DNA from: Vanilla planifolia
Lineage: Eukaryota > Streptophyta > Magnoliopsida > Asparagales > Orchidaceae
Assembly (NCBI GenBank): GCA_023846275.1
Contig: CM043865.1
Coordinates: 35,168,412-35,232,411, forward strand
DNA length: 64,000 nt
Direction: 5' to 3'
Below the pieces are notes generated by a model. It was not told where the DNA came from. It saw only the letters and a list, made by a program, of their open reading frames with translations, and searched no databases. Position numbers and translations under genes: made by a program. Positions 14,171 through 29,200 of the stretch are shown in pieces. Within the stretch, counting starts at the first letter, position 1, and every line of letters starts with the position of its first letter.

Positions 14171-17100
14171 ATGGTCCTCGAGGTCGGGATAAAATTTCTT
14201 GATGATTACTTCTTTCTCGAAGTTGGGATTTGGGAATTGTTGTTTCAGCTTGCCTGAATTCTTTACGGTTTTTTGATTAAACCCTATCGGGTACTCGCAG
14301 GCCACGATGATATGTATCGACAATGCCGAGTGGATGAGGAACGGCGATTATGCTCCCTCTCGATTCCAGGCTCAAGCTGATGCAGTGAATCTTGTATGTG
14401 GAGCTAAAACCCAGGTAAATTTTAGGTTTTCATATTATTGGATTCCTTATTTTAGATCCTTTATTGTTTATAATTTCTATTAACATTCCGGTAGTTTTTA
14501 GTGTATTTTCCTTAATGATTTTGAATACTAGCTATGTTTGGCGGCTTATAGTTATTGAGCTTATTGTTGTTACAGTCTAATCCGGAAAACACTGTTGGTT
14601 TACTGACAATGGCGGGAAAAAGGGTCCGCGTTTTGGTCACTCCCACTAGCGACTTGGGCAAAATCCTGGCTTGCATGCATGGTAAGGCCAAGGCTGTTTT
14701 TTTTTAAAAAAAAAATCTATCTATGTTTTTCTTTACGATTCGCCTTTTTAATTACGTTATTTGTTATTTTGCTCTTGCAATCTAGAATCCGAATAATCAT
14801 TTGTTCTTTATATGATCATAGTGATTTAAGAATCAAGTTGGTTACTTTCCATGTGTACATTTATTTACAAGTTTTCTTGTCATATTTGATAGGATAAAAT
14901 TCTGATACCATATTAAAGTCTTGCAACCAAAACAGGGAAACTTATTAATAAGTTGTGATTGGCTCACTTAGCGTGCTTCCATTGACACATTGTATGTATT
15001 TTCATTAGGAAATTTTTATGGCATTTTGTCATTGTGGGTAGAAGTTAGAAGGAACCAATTCTACTAGGAAGAGGACTTAACCAACTCATTAGATTAGATG
15101 GTTGATGCATCAAATAACAGGTGTAACATGATTTTTTTTTTTGCTGTGAAATTGTTTACTTTTTTATCAAAATATTTTGAGTTTGTTACAAATTCACAAT
15201 ACATGTTGCTGGACCTAAGCAAGTTGTATTATGTTGACACAAAATGGGTTTTGAGAAATATAGTTATGTAAACATGAAGTGAATTTCACGAGCTTTTGTA
15301 TTTCTAACATTTAACATTTAAACTGCCATGGCCGAACTTTCAGATTATTATTGCTTAAGCACCACTAATGGTAGTTTCAGGTAGGAGATGTTTAGATGTA
15401 TGGATTAGATGGATGTGTATGACAGAGGGTAATTGAGTTTGTGAGTTGTGTACTATAAGATAAAAAACAAAAGAAAGCACGAATTTTCTATTTGAAACAA
15501 GTGTTACTCTCTTGGTCGTTTTATATTATTTTGTGGCCCATGTGATTCTTCAACAACAGATGCAGTCTTTTTGACAAATGTAAGTTGAGATTGTTAATTT
15601 GTCAAGTTGTAGGGTATAACTTTGTGCATTATATTGTTATTCAAAAGCTTTTTTGTCCTGAGGTCTTCAGCTGTTTTGTATTATTGGAGAGGTTTAGTTT
15701 GGTAATGGACCGTGTAAAATCATCATCAATGTTCTTTTATCACAATCAAGGAACTATTCACAAAAAAGTTGATAGGTATCTTCTCAATCTGTGCTTGATT
15801 TTCTTAAAACTGCTGAAGCAATTCAATTGTCATCATTGTATGGTATTTTGTTATTGTGATCCTAAAATTTTAGAGCTCTTTGCAGTGTCTCACCTTGTTA
15901 TTTCTAATGCATTAGTTTGGAAATGGGAAGTGCATTAATTACTTTTAGGTGCAGAGCCTATAGAACATGTATGAAGGATTTCCTTATGAAGAAAAATGTT
16001 TGTTTAGATTATAAATATTGTAATGTAATACCATTAGAGTATTTGACGAATTAATATCAACTAATGATCCTGAATGTTTCCCTTAAAAATTATATGAAAA
16101 AAGCGAATCAAAAGAATGTCTTAGCATTAAGTTGGTGGAATTTGAATTATGACAATGTTAGTTTATTGTAGAATAGAGCTTTAGGGTTTTGTTCTTTTGA
16201 TATATATGATGGAGCAAACTTGTAGGATAATGTTTCTAGTTTTATTTGTAAATTAGCTAAGAATGTGTTGTAGAATTTAAATGATATGGTCCGAATCACA
16301 AATAATCTTGATGCGTAAATAAGGAGTGCAAGAGATGGTTTAAGAAGTTCTATCGTAAATATTTTCAATTTTGAGGGTGTGGAAATTTGTGAGAGGTATG
16401 AACTATCACATTAAGAGGACAAAAAGCAGTCAGTGATACTCATAAAGTGCTTTTGAAGATTAATTAATGTCAGTAATTGAATATTAAAGAGGGAGAAAGA
16501 GCTATATTGACTTGTCATAACAAAAAACAAGAAAAATAAAAGCTTTATATCTAATAAAATATATCAAAGATAACTATTAGAAAGTACTAGTTGATGATGG
16601 GGATATTAAATATAGATGGATGTGCTATTGTTTTGCGCTTTTCAATGGTATTTGTCACAAGGTAAATGATATAGGGGAGCTTAGTTGTTTGAAAGAAAAT
16701 TTTCTTAAAAGAGATGGAATTTGGAGTCGTTAGATCATATGCCATTCCTATAGACTTTTGGAGATGTTTGAGTGAAGAGGGCATCTTTTGGCTTGCTAAA
16801 TTGTTCAATATTAGTTTGAAGTAAAAAGAATGTTTGTTAGGTGGAGTTAGAGTATTTATGAGAACAATGTGGATATTATAATTAAGTTGTGAAATTATAA
16901 GAGAGAGTAATTTAGTATAGATTAAGATGTGCTACCAGTGTACCTCATAATTAGTTTTATTTTATGCAATGGTGGTCAACTATAGAGGTTATATACTTGT
17001 TGAGATATAGTGGTAGTAGTTTAGGACAAAGAAAGTGGTGTTCACATGTTGATATAGAGAAGACATATTGAACAACTGAAAGTAGTACTTTAAAGGATCT

Positions 17101-20100
17101 TAGTGAGAAAAGAATTAATATTGCATGTATTGAAATCATTAAAGATATGTATGATGGAGCAATTACTTGTAAATGCACTAAAGGAGGAAATTCTTTATTG
17201 TTGTAATTCGTCAAGGTTTGGCAGTAAGCCTTTATCTTTTTGCATTTGTTAGGGATGCTCTTTTCAATCAATTTAAGGTGATGTTCCTTCGTGTAAGCTT
17301 TTTGTCGGTGATTAAATTAGGGAGGGGTTAAAGCCATGTTGAACATATAGAGAATGATTGGAGCTGAGGGAATTTCATCTTAAGAGATTTATAAATGAAA
17401 TATATGGATTGTGACTTAGGATAGGATTATAAATGACAGGCTTCAATTAGGTTATATATTTGTTGAGATATAGTGGTAGTAGTTTAGGACAAAAAAAGTG
17501 GCATTCACTTATTGATTTAGAGAAGACATATTAGATAACTAAAAGGAGTACTATAGAAGATCTTAGTAAGAAAAGAATCAACATTACATATATTGAAATC
17601 ATGAAGGATATGCTTGATGGAGTAACTTCTTTTAAATCCTCTCAAGGATGATTGCTAAAGAATTTTTTATAGTTGCAATTCATCAAGATTGTGCATTAAG
17701 TCTATCTTTTTTTTGCATTAGTTAGGGATGCTCTTTTCAATCAATTTAAGATGAAGTTCCATGGTCTAAAATTTTTGTTAGTGATTAAATTAGAGAGTGG
17801 TTAAAGCCATGTTGAACATATGTAGAACAACTGGAGTTGAGGGAATTTCATCTCAAGAGATTTATAAATGATTATATGGATTGCAAGTTAGTTGGGATAA
17901 GAGTATAAATGACAGGGATTATTATTGAGGATCACAAAACTTTGAACAATGAGAGATTTATTACCATGGGCTGCACTTCGAAATGTTGGTCAAATTGATG
18001 TTCATGTTTATAATATAATCCAATCTTGTTGGTTGAAATGGATGGCTATTTCCAGCATTTTGTATAATTGAAATATCCTGCTTACGATTAACAAAAAAAG
18101 TTTGAGACAACAATGGGAATTACAAATTTATATGGTATGGATTTTAGTTTGTGAAGTTTGAACAAACAAATAAAATGAGTGCCATAGAGATGAAGATTTT
18201 GAGATGAATGAGTGATTATATTTGGTATGATATGATTATAAGAGCATTTGGAGAGTTTGTATAGTACATATTGAGAATAACTTTAGGGGAGTTGACTTGG
18301 ATTGTTTGTGCATGTATTTGTCATTCAATGTAAGGAGATATGAGTCCTTTGCATTTCCCTATATGAATAAATAGAGAGGAAGCTAAAAAGATGTGGTGAG
18401 AAACTATTAGAAAAACATGTAGTTTACTTGGATATAATAAAGATTTTTTGATGAAAAGAGCTCAATAGCACTAGAGGATTTATATAGCCAATCTCAATGG
18501 GAGGGTTTTTATTATTATTGTTGTTTGTTGCTGCAGCAATTTTTATAGACGTGTGGTACATGTGTATCTTGCTGATCTTGTAAACGAAGCTTAAGCAGAT
18601 GATGTCGCTAGAGTTAATTTTGATCCATTCCCAAATTTGGTTATGTCTATAAGTTCCTCCTTTACTTGATAAGACAGGTAACTATTCTTATTTATGTTCA
18701 AAACTTAATTTACCTCCACAAAATGAATGTTTTTATGCTTTTGTAAAACACTCTAGTAATGTGACAAGAGAGATTTGTGTGGGCAGCTCTTGGTTGTGGC
18801 TGTGTGGTGTTGATGGCAATGATGAGAAGCAAAGTGGTGAATTGTATCACTTGTCATGATTAGAGTCGGGATAGGATGGTTGCTATTATGTTTAATAATG
18901 GCAACTTTGACATTCTTCATGCCTTTAAGGTGATGACAATCTTCAGTTTAAACTGAATAACTATAATTGGCATTTTATAACCATGATTGGCATTTTCTTG
19001 TTCTTGTCTGTAGCAATAACAAGTCCTAATCTTTTTTGATGTGGTGTTACATGAATCAGTTGACATCATTTTTTGCTTACTTGGACCTTCATATGAAATC
19101 AAATAATCATAATTGATGTTTTTGTTGCTTTCCTGCAACAATAATTAGTCTTAATCCCTGTTGTATGGGTTCTGTTATGTGAATCTTTTAACATAATTGC
19201 TTGCCTACTTGGATCTATTCCTCCCTTCTAGCTACTAGTTACCTTTTTTTCTCTCATAACAAGCTTTAATTGCATTCTCATTTATGATGGCTCTAAGAAA
19301 GTTAAAATGGAGAAATGTAGAGAAGAGAGAGAATTGGAACCCTTATCTTGATTTCACATTTTTGCCAAATCCCAACATAGATGGTAGCAATTCCTTTGTT
19401 GCCAATCTTTAATGCAACCCCTTATTTGATTAGAAACTTTCTAGTCAATACATGTGGCCATTAATTGTGAAGGCACAATCTTTTTATAAATCCCCCAATT
19501 TAAAATTCATGCTTAAAGAAGATAAATCTTATGCTTTTCATGCTTATTAAAGGCCACATGGATGGTAGCTATTCCTTTGTTGTTGTTCTCTTATGCAACC
19601 CTTATTTGTTTGGAAGTGTTCTAGTTAGTAGGTAAGTGTGTCCATTAATAGTAAAGGTACAACCTTTCTATAAAACCCTCAATTTAAAATTCATACTTAA
19701 ATGAGATAAATATTATGCTTTTCATGCTTATTAAAAGCCACATGAATGATTGTGTAGCATGCTTTATGCTGTTCTTTATTCTTTGTGTATTAATTGCCTT
19801 ATAATATGCAATACTTATGGTGGGTCTTCTTGCAATGAATTGAATTTATTCCAACAAAGATGTTTTTTTTTTATTTGGCCATGTTCGATCTCACTCTTTA
19901 TATGATCATTATTTAACTTATTATATTTGATTCCAAAATGCACATAAGCTTAAGTTAAAGAGAAATCTTAAATTATTTAAAGAATAATGAAATATTTTAT
20001 AGGACTACAATGAGAATTGTATTGTTATGTGGTATGGAATGTTTGTCAATGAAGTTTAAACAAATAATTCTCACATAGATGTGGATGTTGATATGGATAA

Positions 20101-23100
20101 TTGATTAAATTTAAATGACATGATTAAAAATGAGTGTATTTTGGGAGTAGCACTTAACGTAATGAGTCATTTGAGTGTTCCTACAAGAATAGATAAAGAG
20201 GTAGATCCAACATGATGAGAATGTTAGAATAGGTCTTAATGTGCTTGGATATAATAAAGAGTTGGTAATGGATAGAGTGTAATGACATTAAAGGATTTAT
20301 GTAGTCAATTTTAGTGAGATTAAGCCTTGTTATTGTTGTTGTTGTTAGTTGCTCTAGAAAATTTATGGCTGTGCTATACATGTATACCTTGTTACTTCTA
20401 TAGATGAAGTTTGACTAAGCAAATTGTTACTTTGATCCATACCAAATTTAGGATTTGTTACTAAGTTCATCTTTACTTGCACTCCATGGAAACATTCTTA
20501 GTTATTTTATAACTTTATTCACCATTGATGTTTTTGATGTTTTTTTGACAAACATTTCAATAAAGGTGGCGACATTTATGTTGTTGGCTCTTGGCATTGA
20601 TTGTGGTCTATTAATGACAATGATGAGAAGCAAAAGTGGTGGTAGATAAATTTTAATGTAACTTATTATATAAAATTAGTAGCACAAATTTGATTTTCTT
20701 CATGCATTTAAAACAATGACAACCTTTAGACAAAACCAAATAATCATAATTGGCATTTCTTTTGTTTGCCTACAACAATAGTCTTATTCTCACTATGTGG
20801 TGTTGACTCCATGAATACTCTAGTGCTCTCTTTTGCTTACTTGTATTTACTCCTTGCATCCTTAGTTATTATCTATTGAATAAGTTTTGGAAATAAAGAA
20901 GTTAATTTTTTCTTTGATTACAAGAGATTGAGTATAAGAATAATTAGATAAAAAATATTCTCATAAAAGATAACTACTCACCAAATTATGAACTTAATGG
21001 TAAAATTAATTTAACAGAATATTTTAGATTTTGACAAAATATTTAAGTAGAATGTTTTAGATTTTGATAGAATATTTTAATAGAATATTTATATTTATTT
21101 ATAATAAATTTGGCATAATATTTCATATTTCTTTACACAAGTAGAAAATCTTAGAATCATTTAAATAACTCCAAATCTGACACCCTTCCTCATGTTAGTG
21201 CATAGACATCAATTATGCTCGATTTCCTTATAGAAGCTTAAAATTATGTATAAACAATTTTTTGGTGAGGATATTAGTTATTTGTTGTGTAATAGAGATA
21301 AGAAGCTTAATTTAATTCTTTAAATTGGACAACTCTCAAATTATTGTATCGATATCAATCATGTCTGGCTTGTTGACAAGTAGCTCAAAATTGCACATGA
21401 ATAATTCTTTGGTGATAATATTTGCTATTGTTGTGTGTTAGAGATAAAAAGTTATACAAATAACTTCACAATTGATATTTTCCTTTATGAAGTGTATCAA
21501 TTTTTACATGCATTTTGCAATCATGTTGACTAGATTTTGGGTAATGCTGATACTAATTTCATTGTTATAATATAGTTTCATAATAAGATATTTTCAACTC
21601 TTTGAGGTTCCTTTTGTTATGACGTCTCACAAACTCCTTTTGTTATGGCTTTGTGTTATGTTTTAGCACTACTCCCAATTACATTCTATTTTTTGCTTCT
21701 CTATGTGACTAGATTTTCCTAAACAAAGTATAATATCTTGACATAGATCTGTTTTCGACAATCAACGTAGCAAAATCTACATTGGTGTATGTCTCAATAT
21801 TTTGTTGTGGGCATTTTTGAAAATTAGACTTTTCCTTGGAGAACTTTTCAAATATTGAAGAAACTGATAAGTTGCTTCAAGATGTTTCTCATAAGACGAA
21901 TGCATAAATTAGCTTACCAAGCTCATAACAAACGTAATATCTAGCCATGTATGAGAGGGATAAATCATTTTACCCACTAATTTTGATACCGAGCTATGTC
22001 TACGAGATCACTTTCCTTATCTTGAGCTTTTAATTGGAATCGATTGAAATATTTGTTTGTTGCAACTACTCATCCTAGTCTCCTTAAAAAGATCAATAGC
22101 ATACTTTTGTTGAGAGACAAATTTCTTTTTTAATCTTACAATCTCCATTCCAAGAAGGTATCTCAAATATTTTAAATCTTTTGTTTCAAAGGAGAAGGAA
22201 GTCTTTAATTGATCCATCTTAAATATCATCTCTAGTGATGGCAATTTAATCCTCATACATAATTAATATCATTGTTTTCTTATTTAGTAAATGTCTAATA
22301 AATATTATATGATCAGCATGTTCTTTAATGCATCTTTGACTTTTGACAAATTAAGTAAATTTTTTATTCTAGGTTCTTAATGACTGCTTTAACCCATATA
22401 ATAATTTCTTCAGTTTACACATCTTTGTTTCAAATTTTTCATTAAATCCTAAAGATGCCTTCATTTACACATTTTCTTCTAAGTCTTATTAAGAAATGTA
22501 TTTTTAACATTTGTATATTGTAAAAGCTAATCAAGGTTAGCAATTAAAGATAAAAAACTCTTATAATAATTAACTTTGTAATTGGAGCAAATATTTTTTT
22601 TGATTGTTATTGCCATATGTTTGAGCAAATCCTTTGACAATTAGCCATGATTTGTATCATTGTAAGGAACCATCAAACTTATATCTGACAGTAAACATCT
22701 ATTTGCATACTATAATTATCTTTTCTCTTGGTAGATTGACTAATTCTTTGCGTATTGTTTTGCTTAAGAGTCTTCAAAAGTAGCCTCTTATATGGGAGTT
22801 TTTAGAGCATCTTACATACTATTAGGAATCTCTATGCAAGACAATTGTGAGGTAAAAGCATGAAGGGAATGTGAAGATTTTAATAAGATACATAATGTGA
22901 TAAAGGATGCTAGGTATAGGATCACACATCATTTCAAAATGCAGTTGGAATGTCATAATCACTTGAATTAGAACTTGAAAGATAAGTTAGACTTTTTGTG
23001 GAGATTCAATAAAGACATTACTAGGAGGAATCATGAATTTTTTATAGTGCAAGGGATTTAAAGGCCATTCTTTTATTTTTTCTTTATCTCAAATAGGCAA

Positions 23101-26100
23101 TGTCAAATGATTTTAACAATGTAATTTCTTTATTAGAAATTGTGGAGTCATAATTATTATGAGATGATGCAATAGGAAGTCCAACATTTTTATTATTGAA
23201 GACACTTGATTCATGTAATTTTCATATAAAATTTTTTTTATTTTCTAATAGAAAGATGAAAGTGTTTGGAAAATATGATTATTAGATATCAAATCTTCAA
23301 TTTGATTTCCTTTGAAGATAATGTTTAAAGTTTAAATATAAAAAAAAGTAACATTCATGATACCAAACATTTTTTTGGAAATATCAGAACGTCTATTCCC
23401 TTTTGATTAGGAGCATAACCAACAAGTTCACTTTTTATGGATCGACATTCAAGTTTTTAACGACTATGAGTTTGAATATAAACAGTAGTACAACTAAATA
23501 TATTTAAGGGTAAAGCATAGGACAACTTATTTGTTAGATAAAACTTATGAAACATATTAAGATATGTGTTTAGATCAAAATTTTATTAGATGTTCAGTTT
23601 ATTCGTAGTAAGGAATATTTTCCTTTAAAGATATTTTGGTACCTTATTGGTAAAAATTTTGCCATAACTACTTTCGATAGGTGTTTGCAAATTATTTTGC
23701 TATGAAGTGTCAATGCTATAACTTTAGTGAACTATTCTTTTTTTGAGGAAAAAATTAGGCAAAAGCTTCTTGAAATACTTTTTATCATTATCATTTCATA
23801 AAATTTGAATGGGTTTGTGAAATTATATTTGTATCATAATGTAATCATTTTTATAATGTTTTTACTTGAGATTTTTTTGATCAAAGATTTTTGTAATATT
23901 TTGTGAAATTCGACTTAATCTTATGTGATCATCAACAACGTTACAGATCATCTTTTATCAAAAAATATAAGTGATTGATATATGTTTCAGTTTTCATTAT
24001 GGATCACAATAATTGGTGTGATTTATTAGTAAGATTGAAGAGAGAAGGTGGACAATAATGTTTAACAAATTGGCATATTTCATATTGAAAAAGGATGAAC
24101 TTTTATTTTGGAACAAGTTCAAAAACAAATATTTTAAATACATTAAAATTAAGATGGTTTAGTCTATAGTGTTATAACATAATATTGTTATCCTTGGGAA
24201 TAAAAACAGAATTAAAATAAATATTTTTAAATTGTTTGTATGAATAAGGTCCATTTTTAAATATTAAGGTTTATTTTTTCTCTAGCAATGTAAATAAAAA
24301 TCATCATATTCAATTTTTTAAACTTACTTTGAGACAAATAAAAATTAACTTGATATTGATGATCAAGGATAATTTTATTGTTGGACAACAAATTACAAGA
24401 TAAATTTTGGGACATGAAATATTATGAAGAATTAACAAGTTTGTTTCAATCTCAATGATAACCAAGAGAGTATTATTAGTAATCTTGAACTTTTTATTAC
24501 TTGTATAAAAACTATAAAAAATGTGAATAATTTAGAACTAGTCATTTGAGTAGTTGAATTTAAATTGAAAATCCATGAGTAAATAGGATTATGAGTGACA
24601 CTCAAACAAGAAGAGGTTAGAGAATTGCCCTTTTGAGCTAAAGAATGAGATGAGGTTAGGACTAATGTTGGAGATAGAAATAGTTTGTATAGATGTTCTA
24701 ATTGTTCATTGGTAAAGGGACTATCTCTGAGTTGATATAAGACTCTTGAGAACTTTCAGCACTGGCATGACAGGCTTAACTATCATGTTTGAACTTTGGC
24801 TTTTAGTTTGCCGGTTTAGTTGTCTCACCAATAAAAAATCTGATTTTTTCCTATGTTTGCGATGGTTAGCATCGCAAATCAATCCCACTTGAGATAATTA
24901 TGGCTTGTGTGATTGATTTTAGAAGAGCTGGAGATATGTTTTTGTTTTGCAATTGTCATCACTGCCAGCTTTTGCGACATCGGGAACAAAAACAACATTT
25001 TTTTGCCATAATGTAGGTTTTGAACAGAAAGAAAATTATTACTTTGCAATTACAAATGATTAAATACTAGAATAAATAGATGATGAATGTATACAAAAAT
25101 GTTAACTATTTGATAAAATTAAAATTTAATGACAAAATAAATTTAATAAAAGTTTTAGTAGAATAGCAGAATATTTTTTATTCTTGCAAAATATTTTGGT
25201 AGAATATTTGAGATTTATTTACAATAAATCTAATAGAATATTTCAAATTTGTTTAATAAAAGAGAGAATCTTAGAATCTCTTAATTAATTCCTGAAAATC
25301 CAATGCATTGTTTACCCTTTTTCTTCTTATCACGAACTTTAGTTGCATTTTCATTTATGATGCTTGCATAAGAAAGCTAAAATGAAGGAGTGTAGGAAAG
25401 AGGGTTAATTCACACTCTCATCTTGATTTCAATTGATTAGAAATTTTTTAGCTGGTACAGTGAACGTCCTTTCTTAAAAGCCATCAGCTTAATATTCACA
25501 TTTAAATTAAACATTCAAAGCATGTGCTTTCTCATGCTTATTAAAGGCCATGTGAGGTACTTTCACTATTTTTATGGTTTTCTTTATTTTGTTCTATTGA
25601 TTGACTTAGCTTGAGCAGCATTTATGGTAGATCTTCATGCAATGAACTGAATTTATTGTCTGATATAGAGGTTTTTTTTGTCTTTGGTTATCTTTCATAT
25701 CCCTCTTTTTAGCAGCATCATTGATCTTGTTAAAATTGGTTCCAGGATGCACTTATGCTTAAGTTAAAGAGAAGCTTTTAACATTAACAAACACATATTA
25801 GTAGAATAGTTTTTTATCATATGGTCTTTACAACATCAGATTACAATTTCTTGTTTAGAATTATATTGATTCCTGAGTTCATTGGTAAGGTTCCATAAGT
25901 TTGCTCCCAATTTTGACTTTTTACATGTCATTGTGTTAATATTTTGAACGGGCCTTGTGATGGTTAACCAAGCTTTTATTACATAAGTTGATGGCAAGAG
26001 TTCTTCTCCTTTTTCCAAACAGCTCCTCACTTGAATCAATCAATTTGTTTAGAGTGGAACATACAGATATGAATTGTTTTATTGAAATTAGAATAAGAAT

Positions 26101-26167
26101 CATTTAACTTCTGTTGCTTTAATTTCTGGTGAGTTTAATCAATTTAGGTGAGATCATCCAGAAAAGT

Positions 26168-26200
<33 letters not shown>

Positions 26201-29200
26201 TAAATTCCATGCTCTTCTAATTGCTCCTGAAACATGCTAAGCACATAAGCTTGACAGAACCCCATCCCAGCTACATTCTTTTGTGGAAAATAAATTAGCC
26301 ATAATTTTAGGATGTCATTATTTTTTTTAATGAATCTTTCTTCCAATCAAATTTTAGAAGCATTTTTATCTTTTAGTGCTCCTCATGCTGAGCTACTAGA
26401 TGTGGGAATCGTGAAAATTGCTTTCTTTTTCCTTCAATTAGATTCATCAAAATGATCTTTGGATTTTCTAATCATTCAATGTTCAAATTGTAAGCTTAAT
26501 TTTTTCAAAAATTGATGATCAAGTTGTTTGCACTTGATTGTTGAACCGGGATCTTTTCTTTGATGTGGTCTTTGAATCAAACATGGTGAGGTTAGGTAGG
26601 TATAATTAAATCTTGCAATTACAGTGAGCATCCCTTTTGCTCCTCAATTCATTTGGATGCACAAAGGACCACCATATTTGAAACATGTTTTATTGTATTT
26701 TAGTGAACTTAGCTTGAAGTTGCCAAGCACTTGTCTTTATATGAGGTTGGTTGTGCTAATTTCTTGTGTTTTCAGGTCTGGAGATTGGGGGTGAGTTAAA
26801 TCTTGTTTCTGGTATTCAGGTTGCACAATTAGCTCTCAAACATCGTCAAAACAAAAATCAGCAGCAGAGGATTATAGTTTTTGCTGGAAGGTAGTTCTTA
26901 GATTGTTCTTGGCAATTTAGTTAAGACAATTTCCAATTTCATCAGCTTTCTTTTATTAATTTAGTCCAATTAAGCACGAGAAGAAGTTGCTTGAGACTAT
27001 TGGCAGAAAGCTGAAGAAGAACAGTGTTGCCCTTGATGTTGTTGACTTTGGGGAATCTGATGATGGAAAATCTGAAAAGTTGGGGGCACTTATTGCAGCC
27101 GTTAATAACAACGGAAATAGTCACATTGTTAACATTCCTCCTGGGCCAGCCGCTCTTTCAGATGCATTGTTGAGGTTTATTCTTTTTATGTTGAGTTTAT
27201 GTGACTTACTGTTAGGATGTAGATCTAGCCTATTTATCTTGTCTATTTTTAACATCTGCAGTACAACCATTTTTACTGGCGATGGTGATGGAGGAAGTGG
27301 TTTTGCTGCTTCTGCCGCAGCGGCTGCCGCTGCTGGTGGTGGTATGTCTGGGTTTGAGTTTGGTGTGGACCCCAACATAGATCCTGAACTGGCTCTTGCT
27401 CTAAGAGTTTCCATGGAAGAGGAGAGAGCCAGGCAGGAAGCAGCTGCCAAAAAAGCTGCAGATGAAGCTGCTCAACATGAAAAAGTAGAGGATCAAGCTT
27501 CTGGTTCCGTCGATGTTAACATGTCCGATCCTGGAAGCACTACTGCCCCTGCAACTGATGATAAAAGACACGATTTGACGGTCAGTTTTTCTCCCTTCTT
27601 TTTCATTTGACTATGTTTGAATATTCTATTTATGTTGTAGATTCTGGTTAGTAGATTTTTCTGTATATTAATGCATCAATTGGTAACAAACCATATATAT
27701 AGATTTGTTGCAACAGTTTATGGATTGTAGATTGACTTTTGAGTGAATTCTTTTTTTGCATTTCACTGCTTTTGAATTCATGACTTCAAAATTGGTGGAT
27801 TTGATTGCCTGTTGAGTGCTTGCCTTTACAATCTTTCGAATGAAATTGTAAATTCCATGGGGATAATTAGTAATTTATCTTTTGAATAATGTTTGGAGGT
27901 TCAAGTTTTTGTTTTTAGGTTTCATGAACTTATTTTATTGACATAACATTCCTTTTGCCTTGTTTCAAAATATTCTTCTGAAGTTTGATTGCAAATGTGT
28001 GTTTCTATTAAAAATTTATTGAAGTTCTGTTTGTAGAACGAGAACCCGTGTATGCCCACTCTCTGCTAGCAAGAACCAACCGATGTTCCAGTTGTACCGT
28101 ATTAGGTTCTTTCTTGAAAATTTCAAATCTTCCTTCATGATGTTCTGTATGTTGCTTGTGGGCTTGAAACTGTGTGCAACTTATCAGTTTTGGGTGTATT
28201 GTTTTTTCTTATATGAATGTCAATTTTGTGATTGGGCTAATGGTATTAAACAGCACAATGTCGCACTTACTAAGGCTTAGTTTTATCTTGTGTCATTGAG
28301 ATCATACTTGGTTGTTCATCTCCGGTTCACCCTGAAAATTTCTTTGAGCATAGTTTTGTTAAGGTTGTGTAAGAGTTGGTTCATTGAACTTGCAGAGCTA
28401 GTTGATTTTTATTTTTCCCATCCAAGCATACAGGTGAAAAGTTAAATGGTTTGGTTTTGACGTTCTATCTTAAATCTCAAATTTAGAATAGGTTCCATAA
28501 GCTCAGCCAGGATTTAATAATCTTTTCCATTCAATGTAAACTGTGACTGTTATCTTGAAAATCAAGGGAAACGATTTGTTGAAAACTAAACTGTATCTCT
28601 AATAACGTGGTTTGGTGAGCAGAAAAACCGTTTCCATTGATTGAACCGTATCAAGTACTCCTAAATTTTAGAAACCAACATAGACTTGCAATGTATTCAA
28701 TCAGCAAACGTTCTTAGTGGTTTAAATCTCAGCACAGGTCAACTTGACCAAGGCATAAATGAGAATGCAATTAAAATATCGTAAGCTCAAACAAGCCACC
28801 ATAAAGTTAGCATAATGAAAGTCTTTGAACAACACACCATAAAACTTTGTAATAATCATTAATGTCTTCTTCTCTAGCCTCGGTTCATATGGGTAAAATG
28901 CCACTTAGCTAACATATAAAAGAGGACATCCAAACTGATAATCAAGTCAAATAGTGTGGCCTATGTAAACCAATCAAAATCATGACGTAGGACTAAGCAT
29001 GTCAATGGCTATGATTGAAAATGGAAAACCTAAAACAACTCAAATCAGGTAGTGACATTGCCAAAGTAAATTTGTTTATGCTTGGTAATCTAATAGCTGT
29101 TGTGCAGTGTTTAGGATATAACTGCATGATTTTTTCATGGTGAAGTCTAATTTACCTAAAAAGGTGGTTTTGAATACATTGTGAATCTATAAGGAGATGC

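Larger units (their letters stand above)
20877..25307 (-). mobile_element. Copia LTR retrotransposon, decayed, both LTRs present
   Basis: The element lies antisense to RPN10 inside intron 3. Related ends at about 20877-21182 and 25012-25307 are its LTRs (edges approximate). They share the AGAATATTT-rich core and the AATCTTAGAATC motif. On the minus strand 22256-22017 reads [20 protein letters not shown], then [20 protein letters not shown], the connection region of Copia reverse transcriptase. About 24100-24250 corresponds to the protein just before integrase, matching the second copy in intron 9. Stops and frameshifts throughout show it is dead. No clean target-site duplication is visible. 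Confidence 0.85.

Noticed and set aside
27121..27450. 109-codon minus-strand frame opposite RPN10 exons 5-6
   Set aside because: It is antisense to the alanine-rich linker and UIM1 coding sequence and crosses intron 5.
26987..27610. Single 207-codon RPN10 frame through intron 5
   Set aside because: Intron 5 is open in this frame, but splicing at 27174/27262 restores the family sequence [11 protein letters not shown], so the read-through is not the normal protein.
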